Positions 24,873 to 36,743 are shown, counted from the stretch's first letter. The stretch: 64,000 bases of DNA from Aurifilum marmelostoma (GCA_027559495.1 JAMXSV010000022.1:1-64000), one strand, 5' to 3'. The notes: a model not told the origin generated them from the sequence alone. Made by a program: numbers and translations.

Positions 24873-25020
24873 GCTTGCTGAGGTTCTCGCTTTGATTGCT
24901 GTATGATTTTCCTTTGTGTCGTGACTCGTGAGCCACTCATCCATTTTCTCTTGCCTTTGCGAAGTTGAGCCGTTCTGATCGCCATTTAGGCCACTGAAGT
25001 CTTCACCTCAAATTCTCGCA

Positions 25021-26972
25021 ATGGGCCTCAAGTTCCGAGGAGGTCTCATTGGCCTCAAGAATATTGGAAGCGATGTCCCGGCCGTTCAAGAGAAACAAAC
25101 CGATGCCGAGGGTCAGCAGCAGCAGCAGCACGATGGTCTCAATAAAGAGCTCGGCCCAATTGTAAACGCGACCGGTACAGGAGCCACTTCAACGCACTCC
25201 GGAGAAGAAAAGAAGGAACTGCAGTTTGGTGTACAGGCCGCAGAGGCCACCCTCCAAGTGTGGACTAAGGAACATTTGATCGCTGCCTACATCTTGTAAG
25301 TTGTCGCTCTCCATGTTGAACTAGATAGTTGGATCTATAGACCTAGGGGTCGACTGGATCGTGGAATCGATATCTCATTCGGGCTATGACAGCTGACCAA
25401 TCTGTCCTGCGCAGTATGTGGCTGATCAACTTCATCAATGCCTTCACATCCGGTGTTGCCGGTACCCTGACCACCTATGCCGTCAGTGATTTTTCGATGC
25501 ATTCCTTGGTTTCCACCACGAGTATCTTGGCCGGTCTCATCCCTGGTCTTACCAAGCTTGCGTTTGCCAAGTTTATCGACAACTTTGGACGGCCTCAGGG
25601 GTTCATGCTTGCCGTTAGTGCCATGACTCTAGGCCTGATCATGTTCGCCGCCTGCAATAACGTTGAGACTTACTGCGCTGCAGCCGTCTTTTACTACACC
25701 GGTTACTCTTGGATCGACTTTTCCGTCACGATCTTCATCGCCGATACATCCAAGCTCCGAAACCGGGCCTTCTCAATTGCTTACGTCTCGTCCCCGTGGC
25801 TGATCACCACCTGGGTCTATGGTCGCGCCTGTGACAGGATCACTGCTGACGGCGGCATCGGCTGGCGCTGGGGATTCGGGATTCTGGCCATCGTTGTCCC
25901 TCTTGTCTGCGCTCCTCTCTGGGCGCTGTTCTACTTCAACCAGCGCAAGGCTGTTAAGATGGGGCTCGTCCACGTCAAACCTCACGGCCGCGGCGTTCTT
26001 GAGAACATCATCTTTTACGGAAAGGAATTTGATATCATCGGCATACTCCTCGCTGCCTTCGGCATTGGCTTGTTCCTGCTGTCGTTCAGCCTGTATACAT
26101 ATCAGACCGATCAGTGGCGCTCTCCTTTGATTATCTGTTTCCTCATTTTCGGCGGCCTCCTGATCATCGCCTTCGTCCTCTGGGAGCGCTTCTTCGCCCC
26201 TATCACCTTCGTCCCCTGGTATCTCATCAAGAACCGCACCGTCTTCTTCACATACACCATGGTGGCCTCGCTTTACACCGCCTGGTACCTATGGGACAAC
26301 TACTTCTACTCTTTCTGCATCGTTGTCTTCGACCTGAGCGTGACAAATGCCACCTACGTGGGCAACGTCTACACGATGGGGAGCACTTTCTGGGCCATCA
26401 TTTTCGGTCTCTTCATCCGCTACAATGGTCGTCTCAAGTGGCCCGCCGTCTACTTCGGTGTGCCCTTGACCATCCTGGGTGTGGGTTTAATGATTCATTT
26501 CCGTCAACCCGATGTCAACGTCGGTTACGTTGTCATGTGCTTGATCTTCATTGCCTTCGGTGGCGGTACGCTTGTCATTTGCGAGCAGATGACCGTGATG
26601 GCTGTTTCAAAACACGAGGATATTCCTGCTGTCCTTGCCATGGAGGGTATGGTCGCCAACATGGGACAAGCCATCGGATCCACCGTGGCCTCGGCTATGT
26701 GGACCAGTATCTTCCCTAAAAAGCTTGCCGAATACCTTCCCGCCAGCGCTCAGTCATCTCTGACTGAGATCTACGGCGACATCACCGTCCAAACCTCGTA
26801 TCCAATCGGCAGCGCCACCCGTACCGGTATCATGACCGCTTACGGCGCGACCCAGAAGCTGATGTTGATCACCGCCTCCTGCCTGTACATCATCACCTGG
26901 GGCAGCACCTTCATGTGGGAGAGCATCAATGTCAAGGACATTAAGCAGTTCAGCGGCACCGTTATGTGGTGA
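25021..26972 (+). CDS. MFS siderophore-iron transporter (Mir/Sit type)
   Basis: Two exons, 25021-25295 and 25415-26972, give 610 aa. The soluble N-terminus of ~80 residues contains a short Gln run (CAG repeats). The membrane part begins EHLIAAYILFMWLINFINAF and shows the traits of fungal siderophore:H+ symporters: FTSGVAGTLTTYAVSDFSMH, GYSWIDFSVTIFIADTS, RNRAFSIAYVSSPW and WERFFAPITFVPWYLIKNRTV, with ~14 membrane segments and a late QAIGSTVASAMWTSIFP. These proteins import ferric siderophores (for example triacetylfusarinine C or ferrichrome-type) across the plasma membrane. No siderophore synthesis gene is adjacent, so it may serve own or foreign siderophores. The GATA site upstream fits repression by iron. 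Which siderophore it carries cannot be told. Confidence 0.9.
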
Positions 26973-28534
26973 AATATTCCCGCATAAAGCTTAGACACCT
27001 TCGCGTGAAAGATCTGCTCTTCCCGCCGGGCACGGTTCTGGGATCCTAGAATTTGCTGCCAGCAAAGCAAAGCGTCTGGTGACCCGGATCTTATGCTTGG
27101 GCCGTGGCCAGCATCCGAGCAACATCTGCATGTGCATAATTTGAATACTTTTGTATTGTATAGAAGTTGACCTACCTAATAGAATATACCCCTTGTTCCG
27201 CATACAAATTTGATCGTATGCCCGCTGGCGTGGTTTGTTCTTGTGATACGGTCACGTTACGAACTAATAGATGCCTTGCGTCACACTTCGCATTGGCCTG
27301 GACCATTCTTCAGGCCGGGGGGACAAGACTATCGGTAATAACTGTTGAGAGCTGAATGAGACCTCTTTCTCAGGACAACCACAAACAAGATTGCCCGAAG
27401 ATGGCTTCACGTGCGAATCACAGTCGCAGATCCCGAGGCATATATATTACTTATGAGTGGCACGGAAACCCCGCCCCGCTAAGCTCTATGAGAAGTCCTA
27501 AGTCAGAGAGGAATGAGGCCAAGCCGGGAGTATGATGGCTTCAACGATGAGCCCAGCCTGGGAGGTTGTCTTGATTAGCAAGCTCCCCTATAAGTCGCGG
27601 AGCGTTGCACGATGGGGCTTCAATGAGACTGCTCAGATGATACGGCATGACACCAAGCAGACTGATTTCTCTACGCTGTTCGTAAGAGGATGCCCACAGG
27701 CTAAAATAGATATCACGCGATCATGAGAAATATAGAATTCAGAGATCAGCAGTTATTGCAGACACTATAAGCTTCGAAGTAGCTGCACAGGCTATTGCAC
27801 CTTGGGGAGACCGCATGATTGATTTCATCATATTCGAGAGTGACATGCGGCCCGATGGTCTAATCTGAAACGCGTGTAATAAGCGTATCGATGCTAGAGT
27901 CGTCTGGACCCTTGAAGGCGGTTGGCCAGAGAGCCACAATATGAAACGATGTATATCAGATCGAATCGACGAGACTCTTACAGACAGGGCGTCCTCACAC
28001 TCCAATATTACTTTCCTTGGTAATGCTAGAAGCACTGGTTGTGGCACATCCACAAGTTGTCTAATGAAAACCCGTTCAATTAATTCTTTCACTGCTAGTA
28101 TTGGGCACGATAGCATGATCAGTGCAAAAAGAGGTCGTAAATTAGCGAGAAGTATCCAGCAAGCGGTGAAGTTCAAGCAACATATCTCCAGCAGTGACTT
28201 TGTGATACAGAGCGGAACCTAGCCACAGATAGTCTGAGAAGCTTTTACCAGCTGGGCTGTTATCTGAGAAGGCAAGTGTCACGAGTTGGAAGCTCTGATT
28301 CGCTCAGTGGGCGTGGTCAGAGCCACTTTCTATATGCTCATAGAGTCATGGTATATAAATGAATATATATCCTGCACTTTTCCTCTGCCTCATTTTCTGT
28401 AGAAGATAGATTAAATAATTATATATGAATTGGGCCTCACCAACGTTCGCCCTGCTCGTTCTAGCAAGGTCAAGTTACATTTGTAGCTCAGAACTTGTTC
28501 GCAATTTTGTTTTGTGCTAATCTGGAATCTTACG
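26973..28534. other. Convergent intergenic region
   Basis: About 1.56 kb between the ends of the siderophore transporter (+) and the alpha-glucosidase (-). Overlapping open frames on both strands around 27739-28222 show no family signature and are not called. No trace of the missing alpha-glucosidase C-terminus is seen next to its stop. Confidence 0.45.
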
Positions 28535-29875
28535 TCACAAAATATGCCACTTTTTATGGTCGCGAGCCAGATGCTGCAGCGCCGTGACGGCCTTCTTAAA
28601 CCTCTCTGGCTGCACCGCCCCACTTTCCGTTCTAGGAAGATCCGCGAGGAATAACAGGCTGTCGATGTCCTTGTACTGCGTGACAGGGTAGGACTCGAGC
28701 GATGGATTGACCTGGCCGATCTCCTGCCCCTGGTACACATACATGGTACCCGAGAGGGTCGCCTGCAGCATAGCGAGTAGCTTGCCAGATGAGACGCGGT
28801 ACTCGGGCGCGTCGTTGCCGAAGCGGCTTATGCTGCGGGCCTGGTCGTGGTTCTCCATGAACACCGTGCTCCAGCCATCAGTATTCTTGATGAGGGCCTG
28901 GGTGCGGTCCACTGCACGCTTGAGGTCCGGCAGCTTCCATCTGCGGGGAACGACATCGTACTTATGGATCGGGCCCAGGCCGACGTCCACGATGTCAAAC
29001 TGGAAGACCATGTTGAGCTGGCCCTCCTTGGCACTGACGTACCGCAGCACACGCTCCGTCTCGGGCGTACAAGGAAGCTCACCGACCGTGATCGCGCCGT
29101 AACGGCGGAGGATCTCATTCATCTCGCCCAGGTATTCGTGCATGCGGGGCCCATTGCAGTACAGAGTCGAGGCGGTTTGGTATGGCACGCCGGCGTCCAG
29201 TACAGGCGCGTCGGGCAAGTGTGCCGGCTTGCTGTACATATTTACGGTGTCTATACGGAATCCATCGACGCCGCGCTTGAGCCAGAACTCCATGGAGCTC
29301 TCGTAGATGGCGCGGCGCGTCTCGGGGTTCTCCCAATTCAGGTCTGGCTGCTCGACCGCAAACAGATGCAGGTAGTATTCATTCGTAGCCGGGTCCCATT
29401 TCCACACACTGCCGCTGCCAAAGTTGGACCGCCAGTTATTGGGAGGCTGCCTCTGTCCTTGGGAGTCGTACTTGGCAGGGCGCCATATGTACCAGTCGCG
29501 CTTGGGGCTGGACTTGCTGGAGCGTGATTCCTCGAACCACTTGTGCTCGCTCGAGGTGTGGTTGATGACAAGGTCCAGCATGATGCGCAGCCCGCGGTTA
29601 TGACACTCGCGGATCAACTCCTCCATGTCTGCGAGGGTGCCGTAAGGGCCATAGACGTCTTCGTAGTTGGAGATATCGTAACCCATGTCGATCTGGGGAC
29701 TGTCGTACATAGGGCAGATCCACACAACGTTGACACCCAGCGAGGCGATATAATCCAATTTGGAGATGATGCCCTGGAGGTCACCGACGCCATCGGCGTT
29801 CGAGTCCTTGAAGCTGGCCGGGTAGATCTGGTACACCACGGCCGACTTCCACCATAGTTTGTCGCCAGCGGTCAT
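28535..29875 (-). CDS. GH13 alpha-glucosidase (maltase type), C-terminally truncated
   Basis: Single exon, 446 aa from the ATG at 29875. The start reads KLWWKSAVVYQIYPASFKDS. The (beta/alpha)8 regions are intact: DLVINHTSSEH, GFRIDTVN (nucleophile Asp about residue 209), ITVGE (acid/base Glu about 266) and FMENHDQAR (Asp about 344), plus calcium/loop sequence DSNADGVGDLQG. Thr after the nucleophile is the state associated with maltase rather than isomaltase preference. Family members are ~570-600 aa; this one stops right after LQHLARDH, where homologues continue with an ARxPMQW motif, so the end of the catalytic barrel and the C-terminal beta domain are missing. No rescuing intron is evident. 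It faces a sugar permease and a Zn2Cys6 regulator, as in MAL-type loci. Probably inactive or unstable. Confidence 0.82.
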   Translation of the reverse strand: MTAGDKLWWKSAVVYQIYPASFKDSNADGVGDLQGIISKLDYIASLGVNVVWICPMYDSPQIDMGYDISNYEDVYGPYGTLADMEELIRECHNRGLRIMLDLVINHTSSEHKWFEESRSSKSSPKRDWYIWRPAKYDSQGQRQPPNNWRSNFGSGSVWKWDPATNEYYLHLFAVEQPDLNWENPETRRAIYESSMEFWLKRGVDGFRIDTVNMYSKPAHLPDAPVLDAGVPYQTASTLYCNGPRMHEYLGEMNEILRRYGAITVGELPCTPETERVLRYVSAKEGQLNMVFQFDIVDVGLGPIHKYDVVPRRWKLPDLKRAVDRTQALIKNTDGWSTVFMENHDQARSISRFGNDAPEYRVSSGKLLAMLQATLSGTMYVYQGQEIGQVNPSLESYPVTQYKDIDSLLFLADLPRTESGAVQPERFKKAVTALQHLARDHKKWHIL

Positions 29876-31279
29876 GATGTGTGCAGACACTGGGATTCTG
29901 GAAGAAAGCGAACCTTTGGTCGACCGCTGGTCGCTGCTCTTGGGACGGAAGGTGATAGGGTAGGGAGAGTAAGGAGGTTATGTAGTAGACGAGAAAGGAT
30001 GAGCACGAGGAGTAACATGAGAGGAAGCGTGGAAGAGTCTGATTGTCTGAATTTCCCTCGACAATATGCTAAGAGCGATCTTGTGCCTTTTAAGAAATAC
30101 CTCCCCTTACACCTCACCCTCACTCTCCCTCCACCGCCATCCCCACCTTCTTTTGCCCCTCTTTCAGATCGACAAGACCTCGGGAGGTCGCGCAGGGTTA
30201 CGATGTTGGTTGTGGGTCCTGACGTGACTCCCCGTGCGCGTTCATGGCGGAAAATTGGCCATCGAAAAGAAAGAGTCGTCGAACGAGGCCGTTGCAGTGC
30301 TCATTGGGCCCTTCTCGGACCGACAGTAGAGTCCTTGCCAGGGCTATAGTCGATAACGTGTCGGATATACCGCGCAGAGTATGGTCCGTGTTTCTAACCA
30401 TCAGCCACGGATGCTAGCAAAACCCCTCGTAGCAGTCACTGGGCTCCAAGCGGCTAAGGCTTGAAGTTAAACCCCGAAGAGGTAAGGCTGTTGTATGAGG
30501 AGCGTCAGTCAGGTCTTGTTACATTGGTCAATTGTCGGTCCGTCCTGCGCAATGACGAGCTAATCGACCCATGAGAAAGGCAGCACGTGATCGTGTGAGA
30601 TACAGCCAGGCACGTGAGATGGTAAGGTCAAGCTATTTTGGCCTCAGCTACCAGTGCTAGCGAGGCTATCCGCAGTGGTTATTGGACGCCAGGCTGCCGA
30701 AGCTAAAAATTTGGTCGCTCAGGGCTGAGAAGAATTCATCAACGAGCATACTGTTGGAACTTGCCATTGGCTCCTTGTCGGTCCGGGGCGACATGCCTGT
30801 GTTAGAAGCGGGCTACGCGAAGCATTCCCCAGACTCTAGATCGCCCCACGGCGTCCCCAGATTTGACCCCATGCCGTCTCTTTCTCCAGGTTTCTCACTT
30901 CTCGTGTCAATTCTAGCCGGATGGTTCCGAGTACGGTAGCATCCCGCTGCGACGATGACAGACGCCTGGACCTAGACTTTTGGGGCCGGTATCTCCTCTT
31001 CTCTCTAAATCAGTTGGCTGTGAGTACATATGAAGGTGCTGATGTCCCATGATTCCTCTCAGCGGCACGCGGCTTCGACATCAGGAACCGGGATCAGAAC
31101 GAAGGGCAGGTGCATTACGAGCATGCATCTGTCATACCACATGTTTGATTCTCCTTCATCTTCAATAGCCACATTACTGCCCCGTCTATTATCTCCCTAC
31201 CTTTTTTAGCTTTCCTTCCGCCCTTGCATTGGGGACATACGACCTCTTACTTTTCCCGCTTCTCTCATCGCTTTCCGTC
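29876..31279. other. Divergent promoter region of the alpha-glucoside locus
   Basis: 1.4 kb between the alpha-glucosidase (-) and the permease (+). CGG triplets occur, including CGG/CCG pairs near 30361-30375 and 30937-30953, but I see no unambiguous AmyR/MalR-type site. No gene is supportable. Confidence 0.45.
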
Positions 31280-32992
31280 ATGTCGTCAGCGCAGGACGGG
31301 CCTGCCCGCATCCACCAGGACCAGATTAATACCACTTATACCATGAAGGTTGAGCGTATCGATGTTGAGAACCTCGTCCGTGAGGCTGCAGCCGCTACCC
31401 AGGCCGAACGAGAGATGGGTCTGTGGACCGCTCTAAGGCTCTACCCTAAAGCTGTCGGTTGGTCCATCCTGCTCTCGACTGCCGTCGTAATGGAAGGCTA
31501 CGACGTGGTCCTCCTCAGCCAGTTCTTCGCATACCACACATTCAACAAGAGATTCGGTAGCCTGCAAGCGGATGGCACGTACGAGCTCACTGCTGCGTGG
31601 CAGTCTGGGCTCGGTAATGGCGCTCTTGTCGGAGAGATTATCGGTCTGTTTCTCAACGGCATCATTGCCGAGCGTATTGGCTATCGCAAAACCTTGATTG
31701 GGTCTCTCATACTGGCTATCTGTTTCATCTTTGTCATCTTCTTCTCCCAGAGCCTGGTCCAGCTTCTCATTGGAGAAATCCTCATGGGCATCCCGTGGGG
31801 TGTTTTCCAGACCCTGACGACCACCTACGCGGCCGAGGTCTGTCCAACCCACCTCCGTGCATACCTGACCACCTACGTCAACCTTTGCTGGGTCATGGGC
31901 CAGTTCATCGCTTCTGGTGTGCTGCGCGCTATGCTCGATAGCACCGACGACTGGGGCTACCGCATCCCCTGGGCGCTGCAGTGGATGTGGCCTGTCCCGC
32001 TCATCATTGGCATCTTCTTTGCGCCCGAGTCTCCTTGGTGGCTGGTTCGCAACGGTCGGATCCGGGAGGCCAAGGCTGCCCTGGCGCGGCTGACGAGCCG
32101 CAGCAGCGATGCGACCGAGCTGACCGACACCCAAAGCAAATTCAGCCTCGACGAGACCGTGTCCATGATGATCCACACCAACGAGATTGAGCGCTCCGCG
32201 ATGGAGGGAGTGACGTACTGGGACCTATTCAATGGCTCCGTCACGCGCCGTCGCACCGAGATTGTGTGTACCGTTTGGGCCATCCAGACCCTCTGCGGCT
32301 CCACCTTCATGGGCTACTCGACCTACTTTTACGAGCAGGCTGGCATGGCCGTGACAAACTCCTTCAACATGTCCCTCGTCCAGTATGCCGTAGGCGCTAT
32401 TGGCACCGTGTTGTCGTGGTTCCTGATGCAGCGTTTGGGCCGGCGTACCCTATACCTGGGCGGGTAGATCTTCATGTCTGTTATACTCCTCGCCATCGGC
32501 TGTACTTCGTTTGCCGGCCGCAGCAACGTGGCCGCTCAATGGGCTATCGGCAGCCTGCTTCTAATCTATACCTTTACCTATGACTGCACTGTAGGTCCCG
32601 TGTGCTACTCGCTCGTGGCTGAGCTAACATCGACCCGCCTGCGGACCAAGTCGGTGGTTCTGGCGCGTAACATCTACAACGTTGTGGGTATTGCAACCAA
32701 CATCATCACACCACGCATGCTCAACCCAACCGCCTGGGACTGGGGTGCCAAGTCGGCCTTCTTCTGGGCCGGCTCGTGTCTGTTGTGTGCCGTCTGGACC
32801 TACTTTCGCCTGCCCGAGCCCAAGGGCCGCACCATTGCCGAGCTGGACATCCTTTTTGAGCAGCGCGTCTCTGCACGCAATTTTCACAGCACCGAGGTGG
32901 CCAACTTTGTGACCGAGCTGGAGCAGACCACCGACGCGAAAAAAGGGGAGGCTATGGCTCACGTGGAGGACTGCAGCGAAAACAAGGACTAA
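31280..32992 (+). CDS. MFS alpha-glucoside/sugar:H+ symporter interrupted by in-frame TAG
   Basis: From ATG 31280 the frame encodes a sugar porter: GYDVVLLSQFFAYHTFNKRFG, GLGNGALVGEIIGLFLNGII, ERIGYRKT (loop 2-3 motif), PTHLRAYLTTYVNLCWVMGQ, APESPWWLVRNGR (PESPR-like) and, after the break, CYSLVAELTSTRLRTKSV and LPEPKGRTIAELD (PETKG-like). This matches yeast/Aspergillus maltose permeases. Codon 396 (32465-32467) is TAG; the same frame then stays open and conserved to the stop at 32990-32992 (571 codons overall). Either a CAG-to-TAG type mutation kills the gene, or a 60-bp GT-AG intron (32464-32523) removes the stop in frame, at the cost of a hydrophobic segment (SVILLAIG). I favour mutation. 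It pairs with the truncated glucosidase. Confidence 0.8.
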
Positions 32993-33817
32993 AAGCATTG
33001 CGAATTCCCGGTCCCTTTCGATCCCACCAGGAAGAAGACGGTTGGAACCAGGAAGGGAACGTGTGCCCGGAGGCTGAGGGTGTCATCTTCAACGTATGCC
33101 TCTGTAGCAGGGGGTTATGATAGCTGAGATGGATTAATGAGGGTACCTCAAGGAGAAGAAAAAGGTAAAGAGTTTAGAGTTCATGAGTTCAAATAACTCT
33201 TGAGTCTCTGGGACCGGGTTCCAATTTCCAAAGATCTTGGTTCAGCTTAGAAGCGGGAGGTGAGGGGTCGCTGCAGACATATCAGGTAATTAACACCCGC
33301 GAAAGAGGAGATCACAACCTCTGCTAGGTGACTGGATAGACAATTATTGTTGTTCATGATGAAGATGAGAGTACATAAGCTTTCTCTAATGCTCAGAGAC
33401 CCGGGGAGATTGCTTGTACTGTGTGAACACTGTATGCCCTTGCTGCTAGCAGCCCCCTCCTGCCTTGTCTACCCCAGGATATTTTTCGCAGTCTGCCCCT
33501 AGCGTGCAGGCATCTTACTACAGCAGTTCAGCGTGGTGACTGTATCAAAACTCAATTTTACGACTTTGCTCACTAGAACCACCCGCGCCACCCTGGGATG
33601 TCGTTGTTAGCGCTATGGAAATCAGGTTTAGGGGTGAATCCCACCCTAGGGGGCGACGCTAATAATAAATTTCGAGTTCGGACGCAGTGACTACTCTGAA
33701 GCGCCGTATTTTTCCCACCTCCACACGACGACATGATCTCTACGCGTCTGCTGTTCGACCATGCACACTACAGCACCTCACCACCACAAATACGCACTTT
33801 GAAACACCAAGTTATGC
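32993..33817. other. Intergenic region, promoter of the Zn2Cys6 regulator
   Basis: About 825 bp after the permease and before the regulator, both on the plus strand. No gene is seen. Confidence 0.5.
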
Positions 33818-34127
33818 ATGGAGAAGAGAGCATCTCGAGCCTGCACGGCCTGTCGGCTGCGCAAGGTCAAGTGTAACGGGCAGCAGCCCTGCGCGCAATG
33901 TAACCACCTTAATGTCGCCTGCGCATTCTCAGCACCGACCGAGAGGCGTGACCGGCGTGTCCGTGGACGCCTGATCTCGCAGCTGAGGTCCAATTCACAG
34001 CAACAGAAGTCAACCAAGAGCCGTCCTATTGTCATTGCAAGCCTCGATGAGACATCTACACCGGCCGGCCGCCGAGGACAAGGACAAGGACAGCCTCGAT
34101 GCGTCGAGGGCGACAGCGTGACCCCGC

Positions 34128-34185
<58 letters not shown>

Positions 34186-35509
34186 CGATCCTCATCCTCC
34201 TACAGCAGAGACTTTCCTGCTCGCCCCCCTCCCTCTGGATGAGATCTACTTTACAGCCCTCATCCCCTCGTACGAGAAGTTTGCCTATCCCGTCAACCCC
34301 ATCGTGACAACCGCCGAGGTCGTCGAGTCCATCCAACTGATGCGTGAGGATCGGACTCATGCCGCCTTCGTGTACGCCTTCGCTGCCGTCACTGTCAATT
34401 TGACCGAGGTGTCGTGGACGCTGCATGGCGATGTCTCAGCTCGCGTCCGGGACCTCGGCGCCCGCAGTCTTGCGGCTAAGCATGATTGTCCCCTCGTCGG
34501 CATCAGCACAGCGCCCACGACCTCTGTCCGGCGCATCATGACCTGCATCTTCCTCGAGATATGCGCGATGGCGTACAAGCAACACGACCGGGCCTTCCTG
34601 CTCCTCCAAGAGGCCATCTCCTGCATCCACATGCTCCGCATAGACAGATCCAAGTGGATACCCGGTGCAGCGCCTGCAAAGCCGTCTTCTCCAGATAGCC
34701 ATGTCACCTGGCCGGAGCTGGCTCGTCGTCAGCGTCTGTACTGGGAGGCCTTTGTGCACGAGCGCTTCCTTACCGTCGTCAGCGGCTACACGTCTACAAT
34801 GCCGCCCCTACGCACCGGCTTGCCCTATGCCGACCCGACTATCCCGGCTCACATCCACGTGGGCTTCACCCGCATCGTTCGCCTCTTCACCATAATGGAC
34901 GATGAGTTCCTCTCGTACTGGACGAGCCAGGACCTCCCCGAAGATGAGCGCCCACCGGTCGCCGCGCAGTATATTGAGCGCAAGCACACTCAACTGGATG
35001 ACGACGAGCTAGATGTCATTGTCGGCGACAACGAGGGCCGAGCGTGTGTGCTGACGGAGCTGCAGCGTGCAGACCTGTTCGTGACTCGCATGTGGCAGCG
35101 GGTGCTAGTCTGGCAGCTCGGCATGTCGCGGTGCCTGCTCTCGAGCGTCCCTCCCGCCTCCTCTCACAAGGCTATGTCGCTTGTCTTCCCTGCGCGCCGG
35201 CTCGGTGCTCAATTGCGATCGCTCGTCACCCAGCTCGACTCCATCACCTCCATCGGCATGCACGGCAGCGGCATCCTCCAGAAGCTGTTTGAGATCACAA
35301 ACACCATCGCCGATGTTCTGGCCCTGGTCCCAGATGCCACCCACTCGGGCAGTGGCCAGACTGTCGACGACTTTATCTTTCTTGTCCGCCTACTCTTCTC
35401 TTTTGATCGTATTGACGCTGTTCAAAAGGACATTTTGAGGATGAAGATTCTGAGTATGGGTAGTATATTCTCCAGTACTCACATCCAAGGCATGTTCCAC
35501 CCTGGTTGA
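33818..35509 (+). CDS. Zn2Cys6 transcription factor, MAL-regulator-like
   Basis: Single exon, 563 aa. Residues 9-35 form a perfect binuclear zinc cluster, CxxCx6Cx5CxxCx6C (CTACRLRKVKCNG..PCAQC....VAC), followed by a basic linker with RGRLI. Residues ~105-123 are a pure threonine run encoded by an ACT repeat. The central part (YEKFAYPVNPIVTTAEVV..., FVYAFAAVTVNLT) resembles the fungal-specific regulator domain of sugar-utilisation activators. Position next to an alpha-glucosidase and a sugar permease makes it the likely maltose/alpha-glucoside activator of the locus. Unlike its two presumed targets the frame is intact. Exact target genes are inference. Confidence 0.85.
34131..34185 (+). repeat. 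ACT trinucleotide microsatellite (polythreonine)
   Basis: An in-frame, uninterrupted ACT/CTA repeat of ~18 units inside the regulator gene, coding for Thr between the DNA-binding and regulatory domains. Likely variable in length between strains. Confidence 0.95.
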
Positions 35510-36743
35510 GTTGGGAAAAATTGAGCTGCGAGGACTTGTACATCGGACTACTGCATAAACATATTCCAAGAGCCTCGACTTATACCGCCAATTCATAACC
35601 GTATGCACACAACTTCTCACCGGGTTCTACTTTGGTGAGCTCGGCATTGCCCGACTGGTTGGATATTAGGTCGGGGAGGGTCTATGTATATGTATATATA
35701 TATATATATATATACATATATATGTATTGAGAAAACCTAAGAATCTATGTGCTGTATATTAATTCACAAACTCAGCGATATTAACGCCTATCTTGCCTTC
35801 AAAAAACCATGAAACGCACAATTCTCTTGCCAACAGATTTCTTGAACGACCTACCTCAACATTGATATGATCCCCTGCGAAAATGACCTACTATTCCCCG
35901 TCAAACTTGGCCTTATGGGCTATGGGACGAGGGTCCTGATCTGTGCGCATGAATTCGAACACGGTGGCCTGTATAGAATCTCGCATGCCACCTGGCAGTG
36001 ATTATGAAGAAATGGTATGATAGGACTTCCATATATATACCAATGCGGCCAGACCGGAGGACTTACCACTTTCCTAAATAGGGTACCTTGGTAGCTGACG
36101 GGACGAAATCAAATAAGATGGAGTAAAACCACAATACGAGCCGAAAAAAATATCATGCATCGTACATAAGTACATGCACAAATGCTGAAGCATGTCCACA
36201 GTGGTGCGACTGGATAGGCCGCAGCTGTGCCATCCGTGGCGCCTGGATGCCATTGGCAACTTCATAGAAGTGTCTAAAGCCAACCTGGAGACCCTTCAGG
36301 GTTGCCCAAGGAAATTTTCTCGCTTCAATCCGTTACTGTTGTCAGCTATCTAACTTCACATGTTACAGCCCAGTCCTCATTCCTACAGCTTATTATCTGG
36401 AGCGTTAAATCATCTCCACAAAACCGAGTCATATGCTTCATCTTGAGGGCTCTGCAGGAAAAGTCTTGAAGAGCGTTTCCCTAACATAAGACACAATCTA
36501 CGGATAATTATCTGAAAGCACGTAATAACGAAGAGATTTGAGAAGCCTCCATGTAAGTCAAGAGTTGTTTGAACCAGGGAAAATTTCAGGACTGATTCAC
36601 GGCCAGCCGAAAAGGCATTGAAAGTAAGTGATCAGTTTTGTGATAATGGATGGTTTAAAAGCTCAAAAGAAGAAGAAGAAGAAAGCAAAAAAGTGTGCAT
36701 GTGCCTTGCCATGATCTTTCAATAGAGACTAGCTGAAATCAAA
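35510..36743. other. Convergent intergenic region with TA microsatellite
   Basis: About 1.2 kb between the regulator (+) and the unknown gene (-). It holds a TA/TG-type microsatellite (35682-35726) and an AAG run (about 36669-36684). No gene is supportable. Confidence 0.5.
35682..35726. repeat. (TA)n microsatellite
   Basis: Alternating TA with occasional TG/CA steps, self-complementary, about 170 bp after the regulator stop codon. Confidence 0.9.

Larger units (their letters stand above)
18825..25020. other. Gene desert of about 6.2 kb
   Basis: No reading frame here has family features. It contains a polypurine tract (20247-20341), a 61-bp direct repeat pair (21857-21917 and 22112-22172) with a tRNA-like A-box/B-box pair between them, and a G12 run at 24836-24847. 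The last ~600 bp should be the promoter of the siderophore transporter (GATA site and TATA box listed separately). Confidence 0.5.

Noticed and set aside
18825..25020. CRISPR array or phage elements
   Set aside because: Only two repeat copies exist and the window is eukaryotic.
27739..28222. Overlapping open frames on both strands after the siderophore transporter
   Set aside because: Neither resembles a protein family; mutual shadows are likely.
28847..29543. Plus-strand 226-codon frame opposite the alpha-glucosidase (28847-29527)
   Set aside because: Antisense shadow of a clear GH13 gene.
31433..32176. 247-codon minus-strand frame opposite the permease
   Set aside because: Antisense shadow; the plus strand encodes a recognisable MFS protein.
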